Counted from the stretch's first letter, positions 18,454 to 27,635 are shown. The stretch: 64,000 nt of DNA from Marinobacterium lacunae (GCF_000705555.1 NZ_JMQN01000059.1:62001-126000); one strand, 5' to 3'. Notes: generated by a model not told the origin, from the sequence alone. Numbers and translations are program-made.

Positions 18454-19556
18454 TTAACGAAACAGCACATACGCTCGCTGACGCTTTGGTGGCCGGGCAC
18501 CCGCTTGTAGCGGACAGCCTTGTACTTACACTTGATGGAATGAGTATCTCGGTACGCTCGAACAGTCCTGCGCTTATTGCACGGCTGGGGGACTATTTTG
18601 CCCATGTTGTGGCCGGCCCTAAGCAGCAGACGGATGTCGAGGTGGTGGCGATCGAGCGTGACGCCCCGAACCTTGATCTACCCTATGTCGACTGGCGGCG
18701 CGAAGCGGGCAAAAAGGGGCGAAAAGATGCGTGTTTCGACCTACCGGGCGCGCGCGTGATTCACAAGGTACGCACCGGCATGACCTTCCTGCAAAGCGAC
18801 AAACTGCGCATTGCGGCGGGCCCGTGCATGGCCAACGACAATCAGGTGATCAACTTCATCAATAACCAGTACATGAATGCTCTGCAGCAGAGGGGCTGGC
18901 TCAACTGTCATGCGGCGGGGCTGCGCTACCGTGGCCGGGCACTGGCCATGGCAGGTTTCTCCGGCGGCGGCAAATCAACCCTGATGCTGCACATGATGGA
19001 GAACCCTGATACGGCGTTTATATCCAATGACCGCCTGTTCGTTCAGGCGCAGCATGGGCAGATCATGGCCGCAGGCATCCCCAAGCTGCCGCGCATCAAC
19101 CCCGGTACCATCATCAACAACACGCGCCTGAGCCCGCTCATTTCCGAACGTGAGCAGGCCGAGCTTTCGGCACTTCCAGCGCCGGAACTATGGGATCTTG
19201 AGCAGAAATATGACGCTGACATCACCCAACTGTATGGCGAAGGGCGAATAGAGGCCGGCCACTGCCCGCTGGCTGGATTCATGGTGCTGAACTGGACCCG
19301 TGAGAAAGGCCATCCCCTTAAAGTTGAACAGGTTGATCTGGCCGAGCGGCGCGACTTGCTGGCGGCCATCATGAAATCGCCGGGGCCGTTTTATCAGAAC
19401 GCCGATGGTGTGTTTCTGGCCGATACCGGCGATTTTGACGAATCCGCCTACCTGAACGTGCTACAGCATGTGCCCGTGTACGAAGCCAGCGGCAGTGTCG
19501 ACTTCGAGGCGCTCTCGCGGCGCTATTTTGAACGTGCGGATAGCCACCATGTTTGA
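18450..19556 (+). CDS. HprK-related kinase B (GAK system)
   Basis: 368 residues. The P-loop is AGFSGGGKSTLM with Gly169-Thr177, preceded by LNCHAAGLRYRGRALAM as in HPr kinase/phosphorylase-type ATPases. FISNDRLFV follows, resembling the conserved Asp region of HprK. The usual HPr partner is not nearby, so the substrate is unknown. It is ATGA-coupled to the ATP-grasp gene and overlaps the next gene by 8 nt. Confidence 0.85.
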   Translation: MINETAHTLADALVAGHPLVADSLVLTLDGMSISVRSNSPALIARLGDYFAHVVAGPKQQTDVEVVAIERDAPNLDLPYVDWRREAGKKGRKDACFDLPGARVIHKVRTGMTFLQSDKLRIAAGPCMANDNQVINFINNQYMNALQQRGWLNCHAAGLRYRGRALAMAGFSGGGKSTLMLHMMENPDTAFISNDRLFVQAQHGQIMAAGIPKLPRINPGTIINNTRLSPLISEREQAELSALPAPELWDLEQKYDADITQLYGEGRIEAGHCPLAGFMVLNWTREKGHPLKVEQVDLAERRDLLAAIMKSPGPFYQNADGVFLADTGDFDESAYLNVLQHVPVYEASGSVDFEALSRRYFERADSHHV

Positions 19557-20526
19557 GCTATTACTGCTGCGCCACGGCGAGGCCAAAGATGAACCGGCCG
19601 TGCCCGACATTGAGCGTCCGCTTAAAGGAAAGGGCAAGCGCGGCGCCCAAAGGCTTGGTGTCTGGATGCACGAGCACAGTGTAGGCCCAGAGGTAGTGAT
19701 TGCCTCACCTGCTGAACGTGCGCGGACAACGGCCGAAAAATGCATAAAGGCGATGGGACGTTCTGCGGAAAACATCCGAATCGACAGTCGCCTTTACGGT
19801 GCCGACGCAAAAACGCTGCTGGATATTGCCATTGAAAATACCTCTTACACCAACCGCCTGATGCTCGTTGGTCATAATCCGGCACTGGCGCGTCTGATCG
19901 AACTTCTTTTACCGTACAGCGCAATCCCCAATCGCGCACCGCTTTTACCGGCAGGTACCTTGGTACGCATTGGCCTGCCTGAAAACCGCGCCATGCCGCT
20001 CAGAGGCCAGGGCAAACTGCTGTCATGGACCGAACCTGGCAGCCTGCCAAAACTGTTCCCGTTCCGTGCTGATGGCGCGCTTGAGCAACGTAAACGGCCC
20101 GCTTACTACTACAGCCAGTCGGCCGTGATTCCGTATAGGTTTATCGACGGTGAGGTTCAGATGCTGCTGATTACCTCCAGTAGCGGGCGCTGGTGGGGCG
20201 TGCCCAAAGGTATCGTGGAACCGGGGCTCAGTGAGCAGGACTCAGCCGCGAAAGAAGCGATGGAGGAAGCTGGCGTGCTTGGCGACGTTCATCCCACAAG
20301 AATGGGGCACTACCTTCACGAGAAGTGGGGTGCAACCTGCGATGTCAGTGTCTATGCGATGCGGGTAGACAGTATTCTGCCGGGATCAGAGTGGGATGAA
20401 GATCATCGAATACGCCGCTGGACGACGCCGGATCAATCAATTGATTCCATCAAGAGCACTGGGTTGAAAACAATCGTTCAGGAGCTCCCGGCATTCCTTA
20501 AGCAGGAGGGCTTGTGGCAAGACTGA
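19549..20526 (+). CDS. SixA-type histidine phosphatase fused to a Nudix hydrolase
   Basis: 325 residues. Residues 1-155 form a SixA-like phosphatase with the RHGE motif at 8-11 and VGHNPALARLIELLL. Residues 185-320 form a Nudix domain whose box starts at Gly221 and ends SAAKEAMEEAGV. In the box, the first Glu is Leu and the Arg is Lys; the catalytic E-x-x-E-E cluster is kept. This pattern resembles diphosphoinositol-polyphosphate/diadenosine-polyphosphate hydrolases. The start is the ATG inside the end of the HprK-like gene. Confidence 0.85.
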   Translation: MFELLLLRHGEAKDEPAVPDIERPLKGKGKRGAQRLGVWMHEHSVGPEVVIASPAERARTTAEKCIKAMGRSAENIRIDSRLYGADAKTLLDIAIENTSYTNRLMLVGHNPALARLIELLLPYSAIPNRAPLLPAGTLVRIGLPENRAMPLRGQGKLLSWTEPGSLPKLFPFRADGALEQRKRPAYYYSQSAVIPYRFIDGEVQMLLITSSSGRWWGVPKGIVEPGLSEQDSAAKEAMEEAGVLGDVHPTRMGHYLHEKWGATCDVSVYAMRVDSILPGSEWDEDHRIRRWTTPDQSIDSIKSTGLKTIVQELPAFLKQEGLWQD

Positions 20527-21215
20527 TTGCAGCGTTAGTACGACATGGCGACTACCACCAGCTCAAAGACACGCCGAGCGCCCATCAGCCTTTCCCCCTG
20601 ACTGAAAAAGGCGTGAACCGGGCGCGGGTGGCTGCACGTGGTGTCGCGCAAATGCTGAGCGAAAAGGGCTGGGCGCTTGCGCCTGACGTCGACTGCTCAA
20701 AGTTGCTGCGGGCGTGGCAAACCGCTCAGCTGTTTATCGAAGAGTTGGAAGGTCTATTCCAGAAGCCTGCGCAGCTAGAGCCTTTCGAGGCTTTGGCAGA
20801 GCGAGGGCTAGGAAGCGCCGCTAACCTGACCACCGCGCAGATTCGGGAGGTCATCGAGGCAGACCCCCGCTTCGATGCGCTGCCCGCCGACTGGAAATCG
20901 AACAGCCACTACCGTTTACCGCTGCAGGGTGCCGAATCACTGATGCAGGCCGGTGAGCGAGTCGCCCGGCATATCAATGCGCGCATGGACGCGCTTCAAC
21001 CTGTAGACGGTGCCGATACCGTTAAGCTGTTTGTTGGGCATGGCGCTGCTTTTCGTCACGCAGCCCATCTAATGGGCGTGCTGGAGTTTGAACAGATTGC
21101 CGCACTGAGCATGTATCACGCACAGCCTGTCTATCTGGAGCGGCTTCAGGATGGCCGGTGGCGCCATATCGCGGGTGACTGGAAGGTGAGAGGCAAGGGG
21201 GCTTATTCCGACTAG
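20514..21215 (+). CDS. second histidine phosphatase (phosphoglycerate-mutase superfamily)
   Basis: 233 residues. The RHG motif is at 10-12 (AALVRHGDYHQL), SKLLRAWQTAQL is the conserved Arg segment, and FVGHGAAFRHAAHLMG carries the second catalytic His. Start GTG 20514 is preceded by AGGAGGG. It overlaps the SixA-Nudix gene by 13 nt, so both phosphatases are made together with the kinases. The substrate is unknown. Confidence 0.85.
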   Translation: MARLIAALVRHGDYHQLKDTPSAHQPFPLTEKGVNRARVAARGVAQMLSEKGWALAPDVDCSKLLRAWQTAQLFIEELEGLFQKPAQLEPFEALAERGLGSAANLTTAQIREVIEADPRFDALPADWKSNSHYRLPLQGAESLMQAGERVARHINARMDALQPVDGADTVKLFVGHGAAFRHAAHLMGVLEFEQIAALSMYHAQPVYLERLQDGRWRHIAGDWKVRGKGAYSD

Positions 21216-21285
21216 GCTTTCATAAAGCCAACACATAGGCCGGTTACAGTTGCGCCTTTTATTTAAAAGCAGACATGGCAGAGCG

Positions 21286-22614
21286 ATGCGCCTTCTCGAT
21301 ACGTTACCGAAAATCAAAGCGACCCCAATGCACGCCGAGATCAAACAGTGCGTTCCACAGGAGGCTGAGCTTTGGCCCTATCTGGAGAGCCACTCGGGCA
21401 ACAAGGCCAGTACCGAAGGCGACAACCTGGAGCAGACCGTTCAGCGTTCGGTCTCACGGCACAAGTGGCGCTGGCCTAAAAAGCCGATCTGCTTTATCGG
21501 CGACCCCCATGCCGATGCGGAAGCCTTTATCGCCTCGCTGGTCGCGTCTGGCTGTGTCATCAGAACGGGGGCCGGCACCTGCGAATTTAGGCTGACAAAG
21601 CAGGGCAGAGACACCGTTTTTGTGATCGGTGGCGACTGTCTCGACAAGGGCCCGAGCAACCTGGAGCTTCTACGCGCACTTCGCCACCTGATGAAGCAAA
21701 GCCGACGCGTAAAGCTGCTCGCTGGTAATCATGATGTGAGATTACTGATGGGAATCAGAACATTAGCGCTAAAACCTCATCCAACAACCGAGCATCTTTT
21801 TGTGCGCATGGGTGACAAGGTATTGCCGCTACTCAAGGAGATTCAGCAGCACTACCTCAACGGAAAAGCATCCCTCAAAGGCATTCCGGATGAAGACGAA
21901 TGTCGGCGGCGACTGTTTCCGTCTGACAACTGGTTTGAGGCCTTTCCTGTGGCGGCAGCCCATTATATGGGAGAGGCGGCGATTGAGCGTGAACTCAAGC
22001 GCATGAGAAAGAAAGTCGACAGCTTTGAAGAGGCGTGTACGCACGAGGGGCTTAGCCTTAGGGAAGTGTACGCGATTGCCCAAACCTGTCGTGCGCTGTT
22101 CCTCAAGAAAAAAGGGGAGTTCGCTTGGTTTTACCGTGAGATGCAGCTTGCGTATCGCAAAGGCTCCTTTTTGTTTGTACATGCAGGCCTGGATGACCGT
22201 ATCAGCGAAACGCTTGAGCACAAGAGCGTTAAACACCTGAACCGTGCGTTCAAAAAGCAGGTGCGGCACGACCTGTTTCGCTTCTATTTTGGGCCACTGG
22301 CCAACACCATGCGCACCAAATACCGCGCTGCCGATCTCCCGCTGACTGAGCAGGGCGTAGAGCGTGTAAACCGTGCCGGTATCCATGCAGTAGTCCATGG
22401 CCATATCAACCGCACCCAAGGGCAGCGGCTGGCGATCAAAAAGGGGCTTTTGCATATTGAAAGCGATGTAACTCTGGATAGGAACTCGCGTCACAAAGAG
22501 GGCCTGACAGGCTATGGCGTCGGCTTGACCCTGATTAAGCCCGAGCGCTACGTCATCGGTATCAGCAACGATTACCCCAAGGCCAAAGTGTTTAGGCCGG
22601 AATCCTGTCTTTAA
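21286..22614 (+). CDS. calcineurin-like metallophosphoesterase (large)
   Basis: 442 residues with a full dinuclear metal site: GDPHAD (Asp73, His75), GGDCLDKG (Asp117, Asp120), GNHD (147-150), HAGLDD and HGH (371-373). A helical insert lies between about residues 175 and 270. The D-x-H with DCLDKGP pattern is like PPP-type protein/nucleotide phosphatases. The start at 21286 (MRLLDTLPK) is a choice; an upstream in-frame TTG at 21250 is less likely. It lies in line with the GAK operon. Confidence 0.85.
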   Translation: MRLLDTLPKIKATPMHAEIKQCVPQEAELWPYLESHSGNKASTEGDNLEQTVQRSVSRHKWRWPKKPICFIGDPHADAEAFIASLVASGCVIRTGAGTCEFRLTKQGRDTVFVIGGDCLDKGPSNLELLRALRHLMKQSRRVKLLAGNHDVRLLMGIRTLALKPHPTTEHLFVRMGDKVLPLLKEIQQHYLNGKASLKGIPDEDECRRRLFPSDNWFEAFPVAAAHYMGEAAIERELKRMRKKVDSFEEACTHEGLSLREVYAIAQTCRALFLKKKGEFAWFYREMQLAYRKGSFLFVHAGLDDRISETLEHKSVKHLNRAFKKQVRHDLFRFYFGPLANTMRTKYRAADLPLTEQGVERVNRAGIHAVVHGHINRTQGQRLAIKKGLLHIESDVTLDRNSRHKEGLTGYGVGLTLIKPERYVIGISNDYPKAKVFRPESCL

Positions 22615-22627
22615 TTCAATCGAGGGA

Positions 22628-22897
22628 ATGATGCTAGAAAGCAAACACCGATTCAGACACCAGTCTCTGCAAGACAGCAAAAGCATTCAGGCGCTTCTGG
22701 AGGCGGTATCCAAAGGCATCGAGCGCGGCGAGCTCAGGTTCAGTGACAAAGATGGCGAGATCATCATGCACCCCAAAGGGCTGCTTGAACTGAAACTCTC
22801 AGCCAGCGAAGAAGATTCCCGCCATCGACTCGACATCCGGATCAGCTGGAGCGCTGATGACAGGCTGAACGTTGGCGACACGCTAAAGGTTGAGTAA
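22628..22897 (+). CDS. amphi-Trp domain protein (GAK system)
   Basis: 89-residue small protein matching the amphi-Trp domain pattern: HRFRHQSLQDSKSIQALLEAVSKGI, then basic/acidic beta-strands and a closing LDIRISW with the namesake tryptophan. In GAK loci this protein accompanies the ATP-grasp and kinase genes and is a candidate acceptor. That role is inference. CGAGGGA precedes the double ATG (22628/22631), 13 nt after the phosphoesterase stop. Confidence 0.85.
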   Translation: MMLESKHRFRHQSLQDSKSIQALLEAVSKGIERGELRFSDKDGEIIMHPKGLLELKLSASEEDSRHRLDIRISWSADDRLNVGDTLKVE

Positions 22898-22997
22898 CTG
22901 AGAGCGTGAGGTGATCTGTCTACTGTTGCCGGAGCACTCGTCGAACTCGATTAGCCGTGGAAGAGCGGCTCAGGATCTATAGATGGAGTGAGGCTAA

Positions 22998-23768
22998 GTG
23001 AAACTGCACATATTGTCCGACCTGCATATCGAGTGCTTTATAGACCCCCATGCCTATAACCTGGAGGATGTGGGCGCTGATGTGGTGGTGCTCGCGGGCG
23101 ATATCGGCGTCGGGTCTGAGGGCGTGGAATGGGCGGGACGGCAATCAGAACGCCTCAAGATCCCTGTTGTGTATGTCGCGGGCAATCATGAGTACTACTA
23201 TCACGATATGGCGGCCTGCAAAACGCTCATGCAACAGGCAGCCGCGCACAAAGGCGTCTATTGGCTTGATGATGCACTGTGCGAAATAGGGGGCGTACGC
23301 TTTCTCGGCTGCACGCTATGGACTGACTACAACGCGGTAGGCGCGCGCGAGCAAGCAATGTCAGCGGCTGCACAAACGATGCCCGATCACCGTTATATCG
23401 AACATGACGGCCAGGTGTTCCAACCCCAGCATGCTGCGCTATTGCATACGTCATCCGTCGAATGGCTGAAGACGCAGCTTGAAACGCCTTTTGACGGGAA
23501 AAGAGTCGTTGTTACGCATCATGCGCCCACACCGAGTGCCCAGCATCCGGCATTCCCGCTAGATGCACTTGCCGGTGCTTTCTGGACTGATCTGGAAAAC
23601 ACGCTGTTGGCCAAAGCAGACCTGTGGATCTATGGCCATACGCACGCCTGCTTAGATAAAGTCGTTGCAGGGACACGTGTCGTCAGTAATCAGTCGGGTT
23701 ATCGAAAAAGCCCAACATCACCGGGGGAAGATCCGAAGTTCAACCCGCGATTCGTTGTCGATATCTAA
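22998..23768 (+). CDS. small metallophosphoesterase
   Basis: 256 residues. Metal motifs are LSDLHIE (Asp8, His10), LAGDIG, AGNHEYYYH, THHAPT and YGHTHACLD, all of the calcineurin-like family. GTG start. It is separated by 100 bp from the amphi-Trp gene, so it may have its own promoter, and it marks the right end of the phosphatase cluster. The substrate is unknown. Confidence 0.85.
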   Translation: MKLHILSDLHIECFIDPHAYNLEDVGADVVVLAGDIGVGSEGVEWAGRQSERLKIPVVYVAGNHEYYYHDMAACKTLMQQAAAHKGVYWLDDALCEIGGVRFLGCTLWTDYNAVGAREQAMSAAAQTMPDHRYIEHDGQVFQPQHAALLHTSSVEWLKTQLETPFDGKRVVVTHHAPTPSAQHPAFPLDALAGAFWTDLENTLLAKADLWIYGHTHACLDKVVAGTRVVSNQSGYRKSPTSPGEDPKFNPRFVVDI

Positions 23769-23916
23769 GCCGCTTTATCAGAGAAAATCGCTCTGCCGCT
23801 GATTGTGGCTGATGTAGTACACTGATTTCCAAACAGAATTGCGCGGGCTATATCAAGCATTACCCAACCTTGGGGTGATGAGAAGAAGACTGGCTGAGAA
23901 GGGAAGTACGCACGAT

Positions 23917-26313
23917 ATGTTGGTCTATACCGCCACAAAACAAAAGTTTATTGAAGATGTCCGGGCCAATACGATCGCCGATGTTATTGAGAACGAAGTA
24001 GCACGGAAGCTGAACCGTAACTCGCCGCGCAGTGAGCTCTTAGCCTGGGAAAACTCGCTGCGTTTTATGATGAGTGCGCTGTTGGATGAGGAAATACCTG
24101 CCTCCGCTGGGGTGGCCATTGAGTACAACATTCCACTAACAAACCGACGAGTCGATTTCATCCTTACTGGTAAGAATCATCAGCGGGACGATACTGCGGT
24201 TATTGTAGAGCTGAAGCAGTGGCAGTCAGTTGAGGTCACTATGAAGGATGCGATTGTCCGTACCCAGTTGGGTGGCTCGATACGTGAGACGAACCACCCT
24301 TCCTATCAGGCATGGTCATATGCTGCACTCATTGAGGATTACAATGAGACGGTTCGCTCCGAGTCTATAAGGCTCGTTCCCTGTGCTTACTTGCACAATA
24401 TGAAGAAGGCGGATGCGATCAATGACCCTTTCTACGAGCAGCACACAGACAGAGCCCCAGTCTTCATATCTCCGGATGCGTTGAAGCTTTCCAAGTTTCT
24501 AAGCAGACACATAAAGTTTGGTGATAGTAATCACATCATGTATCGGATAGAGCATGGCGTGATCAAACCCAGCAAGAACTTGGCAGATGCCCTTGCGTCG
24601 ATGATGCAAGGGAATGCTGAGTTTCTGATGATTGACGAACAGAAGCTCGTCTATGAAACCGCACTTGATTTGGCGAACAAAGCTAGAGCCAAGGAAAAAC
24701 AGTGCCTTATAGTCAAGGGAGGCCCAGGAACTGGAAAGTCGGTAGTGGCGATCAATCTGCTGGTAGAGCTGACTAATCGAGAGATGATGACCCAGTATGT
24801 ATCTCGTAACTCGGCCCCGCGTGAAGTGTTCAAGAAAAGGCTAACGGGTACCCGTAAAAAGACTCATATCGATAACCTTTTCAAAGGGTCCGGAAGCTAT
24901 GTCGATGCCGAACCCGATACCTTTCATGCCCTGATCGTTGATGAAGCCCACCGCCTCAATGAAAAATCCGGAATGTATCAGAATCTTGGTGAAAGCCAGA
25001 TCAAAGAAGTGATCCGAGCTTCTCGTTTCACGGTCTTCTTTATCGATGAGGCCCAGAGGGTCACGTTGAAAGATGTGGGGACGATTGCAGAAATCAAACG
25101 AAGGGCCAGCGAGTGCGGTGCCGAAGTACAGGAGCTTGAACTTGCATCGCAGTTTCGTTGCAACGGCTCTGATGGCTATCTGGCTTGGCTTGATCATGCG
25201 CTTCAGATCCGTACCACGGCTAATACTGACCTCAATGACGTAGACTACGATTTCCAGGTATTTGATAACCCAAGTGCACTGCGACGGGAAATTCTTGGAA
25301 AGAACCGCAAGGCCAACAAGGCTCGAATGGTCGCCGGTTACTGCTGGCCCTGGGCTAGCAAAAAAGACAAGCAAGCGATGGATATCGTATTTGCCGACTT
25401 AGGTTTTGAGGCGCAGTGGAATTTCGATGATGACGGTATGCTATGGGCGATCGCAGATGATTCCGTCGAGCAGGTTGGTTGCATTCATACCTGCCAGGGA
25501 CTGGAGTTTGACTATGTAGGCGTCATCATTGGCGATGACTTTGTCATCCGAGATGGCCGAGCGGTAACAGATGCCAGCAAAAGGGCGGGGCAAGATCGAT
25601 CAGTCCATGGCTATAAAAAGCTTCTAAAAGAAGAGCCCGATCATGCTCGCGCACAGGCGGATCAGATTATCAAGAACACCTATCGTACCCTTATGACTCG
25701 AGGTCAAAAGGGCTGTTACCTGTATGCCACCGACGCTGAAACCCGCGAATACTTCGCGAACTTTATTTCCCCGCATCAGCAGGACAGTCAGGTGCCAGAG
25801 AAGGAAGACATTGCCATTACCGAGCTGACTGGCTTGGATCTCCCGGTAGTTACGCGTGAAGAAGCCGGGCTGTTAGAGCAGTATGTGCCGGTGTATGACC
25901 TGAGTATTGCCGCGGGTCAGTTTAGCGAAATGCAGATCGCAGAAGCTGACTATTGGGCTGAACTGCCCGATTATATGCGAGTAAGTCCGGATCTCTTTAT
26001 TAGCCGCGTGGTTGGTGAATCGATGAACCGGCGTATCCCCAATGGGTCCTGGTGTCTATTCCGCGCGAACCCTGGAGGTACGCGGCAAGGCAAGATCGTC
26101 GTAGTACAGCACCGTTCAATCGAAGATCCGGACCATGGAGGCAGCTATACCGTCAAGCAATATCATAGCGAGAAAGTTGAGGCATATGGTGAACTGGTTA
26201 ATCAGCGAATTGTACTGAGGCCACTAACAAATGCTTTCGGCTACAAGGATATAGTGCTTGAGGAGGAACAAGAGGATCTGGTGGTTATTGGTGAGTTCCT
26301 TACGGTGCTTTAA
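23917..26313 (+). CDS. DUF2075-type nuclease/helicase fused to S24 LexA-like peptidase domain
   Basis: 798 residues from MLVYTATKQKF. The N-terminal part has a PD-(D/E)xK-like core (NRRVDFILTGK, TAVIVELKQW). The NTPase core has Walker A GGPGTGKS (268-275), HALIVDEAH and the late helicase block CIHTCQGLEFDYVGVI, as in DUF2075 superfamily 1 proteins. The C-terminal 120 residues are an S24 domain with GESM (Ser702) and YTVKQYH (Lys747), an intact dyad. It is followed by a MazG-like gene. A role in phage defence or DNA-damage response is inferred. Confidence 0.85.
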   Translation: MLVYTATKQKFIEDVRANTIADVIENEVARKLNRNSPRSELLAWENSLRFMMSALLDEEIPASAGVAIEYNIPLTNRRVDFILTGKNHQRDDTAVIVELKQWQSVEVTMKDAIVRTQLGGSIRETNHPSYQAWSYAALIEDYNETVRSESIRLVPCAYLHNMKKADAINDPFYEQHTDRAPVFISPDALKLSKFLSRHIKFGDSNHIMYRIEHGVIKPSKNLADALASMMQGNAEFLMIDEQKLVYETALDLANKARAKEKQCLIVKGGPGTGKSVVAINLLVELTNREMMTQYVSRNSAPREVFKKRLTGTRKKTHIDNLFKGSGSYVDAEPDTFHALIVDEAHRLNEKSGMYQNLGESQIKEVIRASRFTVFFIDEAQRVTLKDVGTIAEIKRRASECGAEVQELELASQFRCNGSDGYLAWLDHALQIRTTANTDLNDVDYDFQVFDNPSALRREILGKNRKANKARMVAGYCWPWASKKDKQAMDIVFADLGFEAQWNFDDDGMLWAIADDSVEQVGCIHTCQGLEFDYVGVIIGDDFVIRDGRAVTDASKRAGQDRSVHGYKKLLKEEPDHARAQADQIIKNTYRTLMTRGQKGCYLYATDAETREYFANFISPHQQDSQVPEKEDIAITELTGLDLPVVTREEAGLLEQYVPVYDLSIAAGQFSEMQIAEADYWAELPDYMRVSPDLFISRVVGESMNRRIPNGSWCLFRANPGGTRQGKIVVVQHRSIEDPDHGGSYTVKQYHSEKVEAYGELVNQRIVLRPLTNAFGYKDIVLEEEQEDLVVIGEFLTVL

Positions 26314-26400
26314 GCAGTGGTAGGGCTTTGGGGTCGCGCCAGAGTCCGATAGCGGCCTTTGAGTAAGGCTAAAGCAGTTCAAAGTTAATGCGAGTTTTTT

Positions 26401-26769
26401 ATGACTGATCCGTTCGAAGAGCTTAACTATTCCTTGCAGCAATTCGCCACAGAGCGCGACTGGGACCAGTTTCATTCGCCCAAGAATCTCGCCATGGCGT
26501 TAACCGTCGAAGCAGCAGAGCTTCAGGAGTGTTTTCAGTGGAAAACCGAGACAGAGTCTGCTGAGCTGAATGAAAAAGAGCTGTCTGCCGTTCGAGACGA
26601 GATAGCAGACGTGCAGCTTTACCTTATTCGGCTGGCGGGAAAGCTGAATATCGATATTGAGAAGGCCTGTCGAGACAAAATGGTTAAAAATGCTGAGAAA
26701 TACCCTGCACACAAAGTGAAAGGTAGTTCCCGTAAGTATACCCACTATCAGAAAGGTGATGATAAGTGA
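26401..26769 (+). CDS. MazG-like nucleotide pyrophosphohydrolase
   Basis: 122 residues with the all-alpha NTP pyrophosphatase metal motif: EAAELQECFQW, then about 28 residues on, DEIADVQLYLIRLAGKL. Enzymes of this RS21-C6/MazG branch cleave (d)NTPs to monophosphates. It lies 87 bp after the DUF2075-S24 gene on the same strand. Nucleotide hydrolysis beside a nuclease/helicase points to a shared defence or stress role (inference). Confidence 0.88.
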   Translation: MTDPFEELNYSLQQFATERDWDQFHSPKNLAMALTVEAAELQECFQWKTETESAELNEKELSAVRDEIADVQLYLIRLAGKLNIDIEKACRDKMVKNAEKYPAHKVKGSSRKYTHYQKGDDK

Positions 26770-26823
26770 CCGACCACGTAAAAACAGCCTAAGAAGTCAC
26801 AAAGTAAGGGAGAAGAAAGGGTG

Positions 26824-27357
26824 ATGCACCAGTTCAGGAACAACACGCCCGACCAGTCCTTCCTGGGTGATTTCCCTCAAGCGGTGGATGATGCGGCGCA
26901 GGGTGAATGGCGCGCCAATATCACCACAATCCAGCGCCGCCAGTGCATCGTATTTACCCATGACCAGACGCGATTCTCACTGGCCCTTATCGGCGTGACT
27001 CAGAAAGAGCTCAAAGAGCTGACGTTCTGGTTCAGCGATATGCTGGGCAACACCATGCTCAAGCTGGGCTATCCAGTAGAGCTGATGGAACGTGCCGTAA
27101 ATTCATTCAGTGAGCTCAGCTTTGATACGCAATGCAGCCGTTCGGTACAGGGCACGCTGAAGAACATGATTCTCGATCTCGAGGCGTTTACCTGGGATGG
27201 TAGTCACATCATGGACCTGGGACCGTATTCGTTATCTGCGAATCTTTGTAAGCGGCCATGTAGCATCAAGGGCATGAAGCACGAATGCATATTCCCAGAT
27301 AAAGAGATGCGAAAGCTGCTGGAGCATCTACCAGACCCGAACGAGACTGTGCATTAA
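26824..27357 (+). CDS. hypothetical protein, third gene of the DUF2075/MazG cluster
   Basis: 177 residues from the ATG at 26824, with AAGGGAG upstream; a GTG one codon earlier is possible. No membrane segment. The central part TRFSLALIGVTQKELKELTFWFSDML vaguely recalls DUF6933-type proteins, but I cannot confirm this. The gene ends 142 bp from the left end of the Tn7-like element. Confidence 0.75.
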   Translation: MHQFRNNTPDQSFLGDFPQAVDDAAQGEWRANITTIQRRQCIVFTHDQTRFSLALIGVTQKELKELTFWFSDMLGNTMLKLGYPVELMERAVNSFSELSFDTQCSRSVQGTLKNMILDLEAFTWDGSHIMDLGPYSLSANLCKRPCSIKGMKHECIFPDKEMRKLLEHLPDPNETVH

Positions 27358-27498
27358 TCAGATCCGGGGCAAGAACAGGTCAAGTGCGAATCGTGCACCA
27401 GCTTGCAAAGAACGATACTCAGTCCACGAAACCTAAATCTTCGAAGCTCTGCGCACCAAAATTCCTGTTACTTAATCGAGCATACAAAGGGCATCAAC

Positions 27499-27635
27499 TG
27501 TCGTTTCCAGTTTATGCGTGAATTCTCGCTTTTCTGGAATCAATGACTTAGCGGCGGGTTTTACAAAGTGAGCGGCCCCAAATTTCTTATACAACCATAA
27601 ATTCCCTTGGTTGTTTCCACTACTTTTGTAAATTC
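27499..27635 (+). repeat. left transposon end with two TnsB-type binding repeats
   Basis: After the terminal TGT come two repeats of the form GTTTCCA-N10-RAATTC at 27503-27525 and 27613-27635, spaced 110 bp. The same 7-10-6 layout occurs inverted at the other end. These are the expected TnsB binding sites. The remaining 27636-27796 up to tniQ is AT-rich, with no gene seen. Confidence 0.8.

Noticed and set aside
21829-22686. Long open frame (285 codons) on the minus strand opposite the large metallophosphoesterase
   Set aside because: The plus-strand protein has full metal-site motifs; the antisense frame has no recognisable motif. Similar long antisense frames at 2660-3364 and 60996-61841 were dropped for the same reason.
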